From the NCBI GenBank assembly GCA_036345935.2, contig JADWOT020001409.1:39001-103000 (forward strand): a stretch of 64,000 bases of DNA, read 5' to 3'. How positions within the stretch are numbered: position 1 is the stretch's first letter; the number at the start of each line of letters is the position of its first letter. Positions 37,000 through 50,069 of the stretch are shown piece by piece. The notes below the pieces were generated by a model. That model had not been told where the DNA came from. It saw only the letters and a program-made list of their open reading frames with translations, and searched no databases. Origin of the DNA: Taenia hydatigena (Eukaryota > Platyhelminthes > Cestoda > Cyclophyllidea > Taeniidae). The translations under genes and the position numbers were made by a program.

Positions 37000-39640
37000 A
37001 TCAGAGAACAAGTATATAAAGGCCGAAGCTAGACTAGTAAGTCAGAATAGCCACAACAAAGCCCATCTTGACCTGTCTCGCTGCTCCTATTTCCAGTTGA
37101 TGACAACGGCTTTTTGATTTACCCACCACAAGCCCAACTCCGAACTGCCGTGAAGAGGAACGCTCTGCAAACTAATGGTACAGTAGATATTAGTTAACCG
37201 GAATTCCTTAGGTCAAGAGAAATGACATCTCTACTGGTTTTTTGTCCGGGGTTATTGTCCTCTCTTTATTCAGGAGTAAATTATGCATGCTATGATTTTA
37301 ATTTGTCAACAGTTCATCTGACCAGTTGAATTATATTTGACTGGCAACTAATTATATTTAAATCAAGGGCTTGTAGAATACCAGTCATTGTGTTGCATTC
37401 CGTTTCTTCGATTCGCGTATTGTGCAAATGGGGCTGCATTCAGAGCACGTGCTAAGGAATGTCTGCCATTTTAAAAACAGTACCCACTTACCGATATGGA
37501 CACCTCAGCAAATAAGGACATCCGTCTGTGGCAATACGAGGTCGCCGTTGTCTCACTATCTAGGCATGGAACTCGCCATTAGTCAGACTCTCACGCCTTT
37601 TGGAACTCTTCTTCTGTCCGATTTGAAGGCAACGGCTCTTTTCTCACTTATTCCAGTCCACTTTATTTTTCAAATCTAGGTTACATTGTGGCTAAGCTGG
37701 GTCGTGCGTAACCGAATGTCGCGATTGTGTGCTCTTTGGTTAAAGCATGCCCCTTTGATAATAAGTTACAAACCGTTTTACTGGCTGATTCACCAATATC
37801 CCTGCAATATGGATTTTCGAATTAAGCAGAGTAATTTACCGTATTTAAGTGTTTAAAATCCACTCTATTATTCTTTCGCCCCTTGGAGGCAGGCGAATCT
37901 TTTATAAAATCATCTAAAGCAAATAGGTCCAATTACATTTCAACCTCACCACCTCTGCCTCCACCCCTAAAATACCTTTACACACAAATGTCCTGATTGG
38001 AAACGAGTGCTGGGTGACAATAACTGGCTCTATCGTAGAATGTTGGTCAGGAAAGGCAACCGCAAAATGCAGGAGTGACATCTCTAAAAACCCTTTTGAA
38101 TGTTTGTACCGAGTAGTGAACATATCGCGTTCAAGCATGTGCAGACTTTTCGGCTATTAAAGCAACATTTGAGAGACATTTACTGAGTCGCCACAAACGG
38201 ACTTATGTTAGACTGAATATAGGTTCCTCTATTTTCAGCTTACTTATGGCGGGATATAACTCATTTTTTGTAACATGGTCACATTCAACAGGTACATTAA
38301 AGTGCTCCAGGTGCTGCTCAGTTGCAGAACTGTGCATTTAGACCTTTTGGAGTAGTATTTTTGATTGAGCTACTGCCATGGTAGACATAATCAGTAGTTG
38401 GTAAATAGCAGTCAACAATAGTTGCCTTTTAAGTCTTTCTTCATTCCGCAGTTCGAAGCGGGAGAAATGAGGCCGATCCCTTGTACAATGCAGTCGATGA
38501 AGCCGCAATCGGCATTTACATTAATAATCAAAAAAGCGATTATCCGTTTTGAGGCAGCACTACTGTTTGCTCAAGTTTTGGACCGCAAAACATGAAGGTT
38601 GCAAAAATCTGCAATCGATAGCAGGCAGTCTTGAAATGCCCTTCTCGGAATAATTCGTCTCCTGAAAGCTGTATGCAATCAAATCACATGGCAATATTTT
38701 ATCCACGCTTCGATGACTTGACCGAAGCATGTGAGCCAAACTGTTATACGAAAATGGCATTTGAGGAATGGTTTCCATCAGACCATGTGGTTGTCCTTTA
38801 GCAGCAAACAGACAATGGCATGGATGCCATTGCTGCATTAGGTTTTTACTATGCCTAAGGGATCTTAAGATCTTATTTCAGTTCATCGCATTTGTAATGG
38901 ATAGGCAACGATAAACCGGGTTATCATGGTGATTTAGCGACTTCGTAGCAATCCGTTGACACCTCTCTGACGTCAATTATTTAAAAATTTGCACCTTGGT
39001 CACAACCAATCACGCTGGCTTACTCTGATAGCGATGGGCGCCAGATACCTTTACATGAGATGTTCTTATGCTTTGTTTCTTTGTTTGTGCATACATTCAG
39101 CTTTCATTATATTTGATATAGCCTGCTGCCATATTACTAGTGATCGCATGCATTGCTAGCAATTTAGGCATGAAATTGATTACAACGTAAAGTTACTGAC
39201 TTACCGCCCAAAATCGCTTAGAAGATAAGCGACTACCTTGGCGCCCCAAATCTGGTTAATCTCTGCTCGGCTAATCCAAGATGGATCCAGGTGGAAAAAC
39301 GTCTCTACCAGTTACTTTACTCAAAAACTTCCGACTTTAATCCAAAATGATTCCAAAGCTATTCTATGTAACTACAAGCAATTCGATTTATATGGACGCT
39401 TCCTATTCATAATTGAGCCATATTGATTATGAGGAATTATGCACTTCGGTTTTTTCATAGCTTCATCCTCCAAACGGTGTGGCATGAGGAAAGTATGTAA
39501 CAATTTGAAGCTACGAAGGTTTCGCTTGTCAGTAGGTCTTCAGCAAACAAGAAGCCATTGTATTCGCAGCCTACATGCCTGGGGTATACTGGTATACTAA
39601 AGAACGTGTGGATTATATTACCAGTCGAATCTGGCATTTA
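37000..39640. other. no supported gene
   Basis: Frames at 37914-38138 and 38560-38838 (minus) start with ATG but have no recognised domain or consistent splice partners. No repeat seen. Confidence 0.35.
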
Positions 39641-39665
39641 AAGAAATGCTGCAGGTGGCGCAACT

Positions 39666-39974
39666 ATGAATGCACAATTTATATGGGCGAACCCTTTGCA
39701 CTTCCGGATGGAAATGCAACTAGTCATCGCTCGATCTCTCGCGCCCTATCTGATAATAATTATCGCAGCTATTTTCAACACCTTCTACACATCGAAGTTC
39801 ATTTCGAAGGGCATCTTTCGTTTTACTAGATGCAAAGTTTTGATTTTATTTGAATTTTTCCCATTTCATGTTGCTTCATCGTCTCCATATTTGCGTGCAA
39901 ACAACAATTTCCTACTACCCAATTACCACTTTCGTCCACACGTCTCGGACGTGGCTACTTTGGCTCACCTTCGA
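39666..39974 (+). CDS. candidate exon with a membrane-like segment, unknown
   Basis: An ATG-started frame carries a hydrophobic run (LAPYLIIIIAAIFNTF) and ends in a consensus donor CGA|GTAAGT at 39974/39975. An overlapping plus frame (39575-39829) is also open, so the reading frame is uncertain. Not recognised. Confidence 0.2.
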
Positions 39975-41065
39975 GTAAGTTAATTTTACTTTAACCAATC
40001 TTCGATGGTATGTGCTTTAGGCCTGGTCTTTGCATCCCATCCAGAGTATCGACCTTAGAATGCGGAGATAAACTCCCATAAATGCTAAAATTTGGTAAGC
40101 TGTGTATTTTTTGACCATCCGTAGTGATTTAGATGGGCCATGGTTGAGTGAGAGATTTTCGGAAAAAAAAATGATGTACAAGCTCAGCCATCAGAGTTTT
40201 AAGGCCAGAGCTTTTATTTTAACCCGTCTTCAGGCCTTTGGATTGAGTCCAATAATCACACAGGAATAAAAATGGTTATCAAGGCTGTGCTCTTCCTGAC
40301 TACCCTTAATCCTCAGTTGCTGATGTCCTTCTTTTTACGAACAAATTCCTGATCACTGACCGCCTATTAGTTAAAATGTGCATTCAGACAGGCAATGTAG
40401 CAGTGTTGTGGCTTTCTGCAACTGTTCAGAATAGGAATGCTTTAGAACTCCAAGTATACGGCTTAGGCTTTATTTTGACTGGAAGTTCTAAATGTCAGTT
40501 TCTTTATGCACCTAATTTTGTAGGGAAACAAAATAGCAGTATATAATCTACTCACCCATCCACTCACATTTGCACCATCAGTTTTGATGCGGTGTGAGTG
40601 CACAACGCTAAAGCAGACAGCTGCGAAGGAAGCATGTCATGGTAGAGTCCAGACGATGAGGTAAGCAATACACACCTGGTTCAAAGCTGCTCTAACCTCC
40701 GAGCTATGAACACTGCTAAAAATAATTCTCCTACCATCTGGCCGAAGTAGAGAGGTTGACAACAGGGGTGAATAAAGTAAGCAGGAGAAGCCAAGTGAGG
40801 GGATGTGAGAAGTGAATATAAAGGGTGAGTACGGAGGTGAAGGAGTAAGGGAAAGCTGGTAATGGTAATGTCGGTAGGTTAGGGCATCGATCTGATAACT
40901 TGGATGTCGAGGCATCTGGCCCCTCACCAGGTATGATGGCATCTTACTTCCCACTATTTAGTCAGATTTACTGCTCTTCCCCTCCAGCATCAAAGCAGGC
41001 AGCAAATTCATCCTTTTTGTTGCAATCTGTTGTTAGATAGATATGGCAGGGAGACCAAGTTGTTA

Positions 41066-41141
41066 CGGCTCCGGTGGGACTCGAGCATGCAGCTTTCTGA
41101 TCCGCATTTAGACGGCTTATCCAGTATGTCACTTAGTCGGC
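41066..41141 (-). pseudogene. tRNA-Arg pseudogene, counterpart of the intact tRNA in copy A
   Basis: It aligns with the tRNA-Arg(ACG) at 21232-21304. The T arm and 3' acceptor remain (CGAGTCCCACCGGAGCCG), but the 5' acceptor is GGCCGAC, the D arm is altered and the anticodon arm carries an insertion and lacks the ACG loop. It cannot fold as a tRNA. Confidence 0.85.
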
Positions 41142-41492
41142 CGCCATCTCGGTGCATTCAGCCTACATATTTGCATGTACCCTCACAAGCGGTTCTTTCA
41201 CATCGCGCCTAATACTTTTGACAAAGATTTACCAACTGCTTTATTCCTCCTTTCGTCTATGGCTTTTACGCTAACTCATGAAATCGCGATTCGTGGTTGG
41301 TAAATAACTGTGACATGACTGAAATGTCCACCAGATAATAGCGGCACAATCTAAACATTTTGACTCCTAATGAAGAGGGTATTAAATACAGCTCTACTAA
41401 ACCCCACTTTTCTGCTAACCATAAGTAGATTTTAGATTACGGTCACGACAAAATTAGGTTAAAACACCCTTTTAAGCATCGTAAGTACAGCT

Positions 41493-42445
41493 TTCCCTCT
41501 ATTAAATGACGCAGCTGGAAGCATTTTAAGTTTCATGGCGAAGTCTGTCACTTCAGCAGGTTAAGTAGGAACCGACTTAAATGGCTAGCTTCTTATCGTT
41601 GAAAGAAAGGCAATAAACTTCATATGATTTATCTGAGGATACTCTCGTCTTGAGAACAGCTGTTACCCACTTTTGTGCTGTCTGTGGAACTCTAGATGAA
41701 AACTAGCACTTTTGCCGAATGACAGAAAATCACACATTGAGACTAAAAAGCATGAAGCCAGCAATCAGACTTAGCAAAACAAGATTTTCTAGCATTTAAT
41801 TGACCCACACTTGCCTTCGCAACAGTAGTATGTGCAATTGTGGAGAAATCGCTGGAGATAGCTGGGCATAGGCTTGAGAAAACCGAACCGAATCTCTAAA
41901 AATACAAGGAATACCTAATCAGGTTGTCCATATTAGTGTTTTAAGCGTATAAACCAAGAAATGAAGCAATTAAAGCGTAAGAAGCTCAATCATGCTTCTA
42001 TTAATGAAAGGAAAGCACAGTTGAAGGTCGCCGGCAAAAGTCTCAGAATGCCTCAATTCCAGTCTGTTTCATTCGGTCAAATTTTAGAGCAACGGTATGA
42101 TGATCGTTGCTGATGCTGATGAAGCTAGAAAAGGCTGGCAAGTGCTGATGGGCGAAATCGCCCTCCTAAATACTTTGAATGCTGGATAGTAATCGTACAA
42201 AGAAATGGGCTCTATCGGCAGGTCCTAATAACCAACCAATATGGCGACATATTATTATGAAGCCATGCATGAATAGCTTCGCCCAACTAGGTATATATGT
42301 TGAGCAGACCTCGTTGAAACTCGTTAGCTGATTTCAACTCGCCTTTGTAGTGGTGATGAGATTTTTCTAGATGTGTAGGCCATCCAAAAGGGAGCATCTG
42401 AAATGTCTGCTTGATTGCTTTAATTGGGTGTGAGACAACAAGTAA
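41493..42445. other. ~0.95-kb insertion in copy B
   Basis: Copy A runs straight from GTAAGTACAG to AAATCTCTT near 21640-21655. In copy B the same two blocks are separated by about 950 bp. The right junction carries a partial echo of the left one (AAGTAAACG against GTAAGTACAG), which might be a decayed target-site duplication. No transposase or RT was recognised inside. Confidence 0.5.
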
Positions 42446-42839
42446 ACGTAAATCTCTTCGCAGGGTAGTTTTCATCGATTTTCGATGTCAGAAAAGCAAA
42501 CTCTGGATTTGATCTGAGTGTAATGAACTACGAATAAATTATAACTCTATGTAGTTACTATATTAGTTCCATGAGTATGAATGCCAAGGATAGGAAGACT
42601 AATTCCGTGTCGGTCGCACTCAGGTCTGTCGCCTTTACGACAGGCACAGGCCAGTAAATGTTGACTAACTCATTCAGACAAATTAATTAACTGCCTTTAT
42701 TGCCTTTGAGTATCCACGTGCCGAAATGTATGTGCTCAGTTTGCCCACTTTTAAGCATCCTCATCTGCAAAATGAGGATAGTTCTAAAAGGGCGTAGCTC
42801 TCTATACTTTAGCTGGCTTCGTTTTGCCAACCTGTGTGA

Positions 42840-43060
42840 TCAGTATTTTGAGACCACCAACATGATGTCGCAGCTGCATTTTCATCAAATTGTCCAGGTA
42901 TGTGTTGGGCGTTTGATTGATGGAGCAACTAAATGTGGATGCATTGCATAGCACATGTGGAGTGTATTGGACATTTTGGAATCGCTTTTTGCGCATGCCT
43001 TGCAGTTCTTGAGCGTAGAAATCTTGAATTTCGCAAAAGTGCAAGTGACCAATCCCTAAG
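42840..43060 (-). pseudogene. copy-B version of the shared unknown frame
   Basis: The minus-strand frame reads GHLHFCEIQDFYAQELQGMR, then LCNASTFSCSINQTPNTYLD and RHHVGGLKILI. It is open for more than 70 codons here, whereas copy A has stops. See the copy A entry for the codon comparison. Confidence 0.4.
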
Positions 43061-43799
43061 CAGTTTGAGAAGGTAGGCTGTTTTGTCAGGCAGGTTATCA
43101 AGTGAGACAGTATTTGCGCATCCATTTGAGTTCTAAAATACGATGAAAAGCCATAAGCGGCGAAGAGTGAAGTAGCTGAGAGGTCGCAATAATAATCGCT
43201 TGTGTATTTGTCAGATCCATGCGATTAGGAAAGTGGCACAGCATGTTAAAATGTGGTGGCGGTAGAAGGCAGAGAGAAGGATTCGTGAATTTAATGCTCT
43301 AAGATTATCGTATTTGTTTGAGGTAAAGATGGCAGCGAGGGGGAATTGTGCGGCAGTGTGCTAGAGACTCTAGGATGAAAGGAAAAGAGATAGCAACCAA
43401 ACAAGAGAGATATCTGTCAAAAAAACTATTTATTATTCGCTTTTAGCCTGGTATTCTACCTTACCATAGTTGCCACTCTTGATTAAAGCTTTCTCACTGC
43501 AATGATAGTTTACTGAGCGGAAAGGAGCAGAACGATGATGTGTCGACACGAAGTGCATTTAACTCAGCCATGCATTCAGAGGAACCGCCAATACTGCCGA
43601 AATGTGCTTCTGCAAGATTATTTTCCTATGTGCTTTGTCACTGAAAGATAAAAAGTAAGTGTACCGCTATTTTTTGCATGGGCTCATTTTATCCATGGAT
43701 AAGATTGTGACCTTAAAAGAGCAAAAAGGAGAGGAGAGACAGTGAGGAGATGGCAGTGACATGTAGTTCAGCTACGCCTACTTCTCATAGACAACAAGT

Positions 43800-45400
43800 G
43801 GCATAATGTTGTGCTAGAATTACACGGCTACAATATTATATGGATCCGCAACATCCTTGCTATATATTGTGTTCATTATTCGCACTAAGTAATGCTGGAC
43901 AGAAACAGCCAGTGCATTTTGATCAGTGGACCAAAGACATCTTAGACAAGCATAAACTTAAAACAACTAAGAACCACATCTTATAACTATTCATCCCATG
44001 CTTGTGATTTGCAAATTAATCGGAGTTTTTCCTCCATGCTGACAAAAAGTGGTGATGTATTAGACTAAGCATGCTATAATGTCTAATCCGCCAAGAAACT
44101 CTTCTTTGGCGATAAATTTTGCCTGTAATAGAAGGAACTAACTGCATAATGGGCTCATAATTCAAAAGATATGATGAAAGAACAGGTAAATTCTGATGGG
44201 ATTTTAGTAAATGTACATTTATGCAATTTTATCGTCTTGTCCAGAAGTGGGTGGGCCGTAAGGGAGAAATGCAAAGAAACGATGTAGGCCATGCAATGGC
44301 TGAAATCGACTATGAATGCAGAAGGGAAGGAGGATTTGTAACGTTTATACGTGGGCGTGGAATGCAAAGAGAGCTAAAGAGGAAGAAAAATGGCGTGACA
44401 AGAGAAGCGGGATAGGAGGAAGTACTTGCGGTGGATTACGTAATTCTCCGCCCTCAATGATGGAGTCCATCTGTATTGTAGTCTTAGCTAAACCTCGTAA
44501 CTGATGTTGGTAGGGTTGGCAAAATTGTTCATCGTGCTGATGTTTCTGGCACTGATTTCTTTCTCGTGGTTGCGGCACAGGTCATGTTGACCTGCAGCAG
44601 ACACCTTCACGTCAAATAGGCGTTTCAAGTAGCAACTAAATTGCATGATTTGAGCTTGAGAGATTTCCATATCGTTTGAGCAGTTATTGCACAACTGGGA
44701 GATATTTAAATAATCTAGTCTCTGACGTATTTTACGTCTTTTTACTGTGAATGTTGTTTATCCATCTCATCGTCCACTGTGATTTTTTTCTAATGACTTC
44801 TTTGGCAAGTTGTTGGTCACCTCGCACTGCAAGTCAATTGAAGTTGGTAGACACGATTATTGCTTTCAGCTCTTATTTATCCACCTTGGAGCCTACAAAG
44901 TTAGCTAGCGATTTGCAAGATAAAGAGATTCCTGCGAGAAAAGTGATGCACTAATTACGTGAATAGCAGCAGAACACAAACAAAATACTGGAATGTGGTG
45001 CTTTACAAATGTTGTAATTCTCGATTCTGAACTCATTGATGGCATAAAATGTTTGCAGTTCCAATTCGATAGCACCTGACGAACCTCGCAGTCAAATAGG
45101 GGTGGTAAAATGACGACCGTTTCCTTTTTAGGCTACTTTCCGCCACCGCTCTTCCCCATTGATTATTATTTTAGAACTTGTGTCAACGCATTACCATGCT
45201 GAGGTGGATGTCTTTTGGGCGCTCCCGCGTCAATCTAGACTAGGTTAAAGAATCTCTTACCAAACTTCAGAACAAACTAGGATCTAATCGTACATTTGAA
45301 GTGTATAACGGTAAAATTCAGCCACCGAAGTCGAGAGGAGGTTCGCAAGAAAAAAGTCCTTCTATATGCAGAGACACTCGCGCCCGGATCAAAGCCACTC
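43800..45400. other. second extra segment of copy B
   Basis: The roughly 1.6 kb here has no match in copy A, which has an unrelated segment of about 290 bp at this place. Short frames on both strands (44221-44415 plus, 44345-44694 minus) have no recognised domain. One side gained, or the other lost, sequence. Confidence 0.45.
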
Positions 45401-46869
45401 CACACCACCCTGAAGCTGAATGATTGTGCTTAGTTCGGCTAAATAGGTGCTAGGTGCTTCTGAGGACGTTGTAGAAGAATCGTGCCTCTCACCATTGTCT
45501 TCAACATCTTCCCGTTGACGGGCTGGCGAATGAAGCAGCGGCACGTGCAGCAAGCCACGTGAGATGCTGTTTTGTTCCATCTCTTACCCAAACTAAATAT
45601 GCCGAATGATGGACGGTAACGTACGACTGAACTACTTCGCATCTCAAATGTATTGCCGATTAAGTGGGTGGAGTTGAGTAACATCTCAAGTCGTGAGTCA
45701 TATTGTGCCCCTGCGAGAACGAGCCTTATCCTTCCTGAGCTTATGCTGTTTACCCGAAAACATTTTAAATAGCGCTGCACATAACTTACTTTCACTCATC
45801 TTTCGGAATCCACGGGTGCAATAGCCCTTCGTTTTGTGTGCTTAGAGGCACAGTGGTATGAGATCAGTCGCGTCTGTCATTGCAAACATTCAGGGCCAGT
45901 CATCAAGTTGCCAGGATCCAATTGCGTTGCATAAACATATGAGCTCTTTGTCGGCCAGCCTTGTTTGATCAGTCGGAAATTTTATGCATGTAAAAAATTT
46001 GTCGTGAACGAAGGCATCCACAGCCGCTACAGTGTTGTACCATTACAAAATGAATTCTTTTGCCACGGACTTCCTTTTGAAGAGAACTAAATATCATAAA
46101 ACACGCAGCAGACTTACAGCATTTTCTAGAGACAATTGCCCTGATCATTTTGATTCATCAAATCATCCTAGATCGTATTGTGCAGCAAGCTACAAATGGT
46201 AAGACAACTTGTCCAAACGGAAACAGAAGAGTAAACATTGGAAGTGGTGAGGACCATCCTTAATGCAGAATTTTTGGCAGTCTATATTCACCAACTTAAC
46301 GCTAAGTTGGATTCATGCTTGCACCTTGTAGCGTCTAAGCCAAAACAGAATCAATCAACTTGGAGGTCTGAAGACAGGCAGGATTCTGCAAATTCAACTT
46401 TGAAGCAAAATCAAATGGCATATTATTGCGTGTCCTTTATTCAGCCCATTCGCTCCGACAATCATTGGGTTAAGTAAAACAAACAACTTTTCTGCAAAAC
46501 GAGCTTAAGTGCTCTACAAACTCTACCACGAAATATCTGCGTATTTTGTTTCGATGAGAAATGCAGCCCAAGGGATCTTGTTACGCCTAGCGAATTGTAC
46601 TGTGCGCAAACAGGTCAGCTGAAAGATGGCAAACATGTGTAGGCTGATATGATATAGTGATGCTACAAAGTTGCCAGTAAAATTTAGGATTAAAATGATT
46701 TGATCATTAGCACCTCAAGTGTTCGCCACTCGGATCAGGATGAGTTCCGATTCACTTGATATTTTTTGTTAATAACCTGAAGCGAAAGCTCGAACCATAA
46801 ACATGCATATCCATGAAGACTAACATCGGCATAAATGTATGTGCGTGCATATACCTAGGGTTAACCCTG

Positions 46870-47800
46870 TCACCGACGTTTTTTAACGAACTATCTTAAG
46901 GGGAATTGTTGAGGAACTTGGAGATCAGTCAAAATACAGAAACTCATTTGTTATGTCCTACATTCTGAGGTAAGCAGTAAAAAACTCAGCCTTTACCTCA
47001 TGCTACATATTTCCATTGGAATAGCTGCGACCCATCTGTGTTTCTAAAGAAGGCCGTCTAAGAATTCATCAGAGACGTCGTTAGATCCGCTTCTCAGTTA
47101 GTTTCATTGCTCAATTTGTTGCATAGAAAGTATCCGCCTTTATTTTAAAATCATTGTAGAGATGTTTGCCGAATCCAAAACGGTAGGCATCTGCAAATCA
47201 TTAATCACAATTTGGGTGAAAATTAGTGATCGTTTCGAATGGACTGATTAGTGTCCAACATGTGTAGAACAGATGGCATCGTAAGCCAGATAAATGCAGG
47301 CTGTTGCCTTTGCATCGATTTAAACTTCCTTTGCCGCCAATTTGTTGCCCTATTAATTTCTATAGTTGTATGCTTTGAATGCAAGAGTTATCGAAAATTT
47401 ACGAACGGTACTAAAATGTTGATTTCAACACGAATCTAATGAAATTTTTAGCACGAACATTTTAAGTTGGAAAAGGATGATGGTAACGCAGCCGTAATCT
47501 GCTTTGGGCCGATTCGAAGCATACGATTCTTCAAATGGTCTCAACACAGTGTCAGATCAGTCGACTTTGGGCGACGACAGAGACTCAATCGATCCAGTAG
47601 CCATTTACTGTGCTCGATAGCCTGAAACACTAGTCCTGCCTGCAGCAAACGGTTCGTGTGACTAATAATACCACTAAATTGGTCCTGTCTAGACATAAAG
47701 TTCTAAGGGAATTGGTGTTTCGAATGAATTGGATTCATTGCATCCATCCTTGATTTGTCAAACCTTTCTCTGCTAAAGCATGGAGTCGAGAAATTGGGTG
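46870..47800. other. no supported gene
   Basis: Nothing recognised. The left inverted arm may extend into this stretch, but its partner would lie beyond the window end. Confidence 0.4.
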
Positions 47801-48759
47801 TTTTACTGAACTTGTATTTGTTAAAAGTCCGTGGATGATCGATATGATATTGGCACTTTCACTGATATTGGTTTGGCTTTAGCCTCCAAGCGAGCCATTT
47901 GCTGCCCAAAGTGGTTTTTGGTATAGCCTGAAACTAGCGTTTGTGCATGAAGAAAATTGAGGTTCTGACCATCTACTTAGTTCGCATCCGCAAACTTTTG
48001 TGTCGTGATCAACCCGCGGGTAAAGGAGCGTCTATTTATGTGCACCTCGATCTTCCTAGTTTTGTGATTAAACGGCTTTTATTCACCCTTGCAATCCCAC
48101 CTCCTCCCACGCATCGGCAGCCCTTATTACAACGCCTGACCAGCATGGACCACGGGCCCCTATCAGCATGTGCATGAGCCATTTACCTGAAAACCGTATA
48201 AGCACGTTTCTTTAACTTCATGGCACGATGATGCATTGTATGCGCACGCAAGGCGTATGATTCGATTTTGCGCTTCTGCCTTTGACCTCCCTTTTCTGGC
48301 CCTCATGCCCTTTGAGAAAACAGGCTATTTCGGTTTAGATATGCTTATCAATCCTAGCTACCACAAACCAACGATCGAGTAGCCGAAACACTTTTTTGGT
48401 ATTTCGATAGTTCTGCATAGAGCCAATGCAAAAGGGCCCAAGAAAGGATAACGGAACATCTAGCAGCATGGGCAAAGTTGCCAATAAAAATTCACGCTAA
48501 ATAAGAAAGTAGCCTTTAAATATTCCCTGCATTACGATCAGCAAAAAAGCTGCCACAGTATAAAATGAAAAAGTGTTGCCGATCGATCACATGATATTTT
48601 TAAAAAAAAGCACTAATAAAAAAAGGAAAACATACAAACGGCAAAATTGGAAACGAAAAGACAGATGAAACGATAATTATAAAAGTTAAAACGAAAGTGA
48701 AAGAATTCAATTGCAGGCAAAAAACCGGCATCCATTTGCGGTGATGATGCAGTGGAAGA

Positions 48760-49010
48760 AAGGTGAGCAATGAAGGCCCGCAGGCGCCAGCGACCATGCC
48801 GCGCGGCACCCTCTAGTGTGCATCGCACCATAGAGGTTGTGCTACGTTGGTGCGGGTTAGTACACATGTGGGTGACGCCAGTGGAAAGGTTGCATTCGTT
48901 GGTCTAAACGCTGGCGATGGAACCGCGTACAGACCTCTGGTGTCCGTCCAGCCATCGAGTGCGGAGCACAGTGGAAAGCCCATGGGCGCGCGGTTGCTGG
49001 CACACTTTAT
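48760..49010. other. GC- and CpG-rich island inside the inverted arm
   Basis: This segment stands out from its AT-rich surroundings (GCCGCGCGGCACCC, GGGCGCGCGGTTGC). Frames on both strands are open (48847-49089 plus; 48613-48867 minus), so neither is convincing as coding. It could be an exon or promoter. The copy in the right arm lies at 62792-63042. Confidence 0.4.
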
Positions 49011-49630
49011 TCTTCTGTTCTTATTTACTCCCCACCCAACATTCCCCTTCTCCTCCTCACTCTTCCGCCTTCCCTTAAAAGCACTTTAAGTAATCCGGAA
49101 ACCCAATGAATAAGTCTTGTAGTTTCAGTCTATCAAGATGCCAGTGATAAATGTAATTAACGCACACGAACGTCGATGACAATTCTTATTTTATGTTATG
49201 CAATTTTAAATAAAGTCATAAGTAATCCTCAATTTGATTCCTACTGGTATTAAATGACGCAAAGGGAAGGGCCACGTGGTATTAATGACTTAAAATAACT
49301 GGCTGGTACTCATCGAATGATCAGTTTCGGATTTGCATCAAATCATCGCTGCCTTATTTTTCTTTTATTTTGGCAAGGCCAGGTTAAACATAAATATACA
49401 TAATTCGCCTAATTTGACCGCCTTTTACACGGGTCTTCATCTTTTGTAGTGATGCAGGCATTATCCCATCTTGTGCAAATAAACTCTTCATGACCTAACT
49501 CTACACTCCTATGCATTAATACGCATACTTCTCCATAAAGACATGCTTTCAATCATGTATGCGTTCACATACAAGGTATACAAAGTGTTGATGCATAGAA
49601 ATGTTAATCTCAAAAGTATAATGTGCCTAC

Positions 49631-49701
49631 AGTGGTGCACATGGTCCAAGTGTGCAAAATATAAGATAAAGTTTCTGTTTTGCACTAAGCACAGTCCACA
49701 G
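49631..49701 (-). pseudogene. decayed C2H2 zinc-finger exon (left arm)
   Basis: It aligns over 71 nt, without indels, with zinc-finger exon A at 6474-6544. The finger C-GL-C-x12-H-LDHV-H keeps all four ligands, and the donor GTAGGC after CACCAC is kept. The acceptor is lost: TTGCAG in the exon A locus corresponds to CTGCAT here. No companion exons B-D were found downstream, so this appears to be an isolated exon copy. Confidence 0.65.
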
Positions 49702-50069
49702 ATGCAGGCATCCACTTAGGTCATGAGAAGGGCGAGTTGTGCGAATATCTGTGACGGATTATGCAGCGAACGTGGATCAGTCCTCAGCCAGGCGTTCGAT
49801 TAGATCGTACGACAGTGAAGATGGTACTCAGCCATTGTCGTGGTGGTCTTTGAAACATTTGTGAAACACGGAGGTCAAGTGAAAGATAGTTGTCCTTCTT
49901 GTCACTTAAAGAGTAGTAGTTTTGCATTTCTTCCATTTACAGCCCTTAAAATTGTTGCACTAGTCTTTTAATTGCATCTAAATTGCAACTGATTCCTTGG
50001 GTGCACAATTTATTCAGGCTGCGCGCAAACACCAGCTTCATTGCCTTGATGTCGTTTGTTGTTTGACTT

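Larger units (their letters stand above)
40375..46860 (+). repeat. copy B of the direct segmental duplication, with two insertions
   Basis: Collinear with 20350-24730 but about 2.1 kb longer. Extra sequence lies at about 41493-42445 and 43800-45400. The tRNA, the signal-peptide-like frame and other shared frames are broken here while copy A keeps some of them open. A donor-like GAAA|GTAAGTT (minus strand, near 45788 here and 23641 in copy A) is conserved in both. Confidence 0.85.
47802..50069 (+). repeat. left arm of a long near-identical inverted repeat
   Basis: Position x pairs with 111802-x on the opposite strand from 47802 to about 49774. After a 24-bp indel, x pairs with 111778-x to 50069. 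All open frames in the arm recur unchanged in reverse at 61709-64000. One base differs (50054 against 61724). The left limit given is only where the partner meets the window end, so the arm may extend further left. Confidence 0.95.

Noticed and set aside
41066..41141. Second functional tRNA-Arg
   Set aside because: The acceptor, D arm and anticodon arm are broken; only the T arm and 3' end remain.
42287..42475. Minus frame with LPFGW, recalling the gypsy MPFGL motif
   Set aside because: The flanking residues do not follow the RT pattern and no YxDD-type motif is adjacent.
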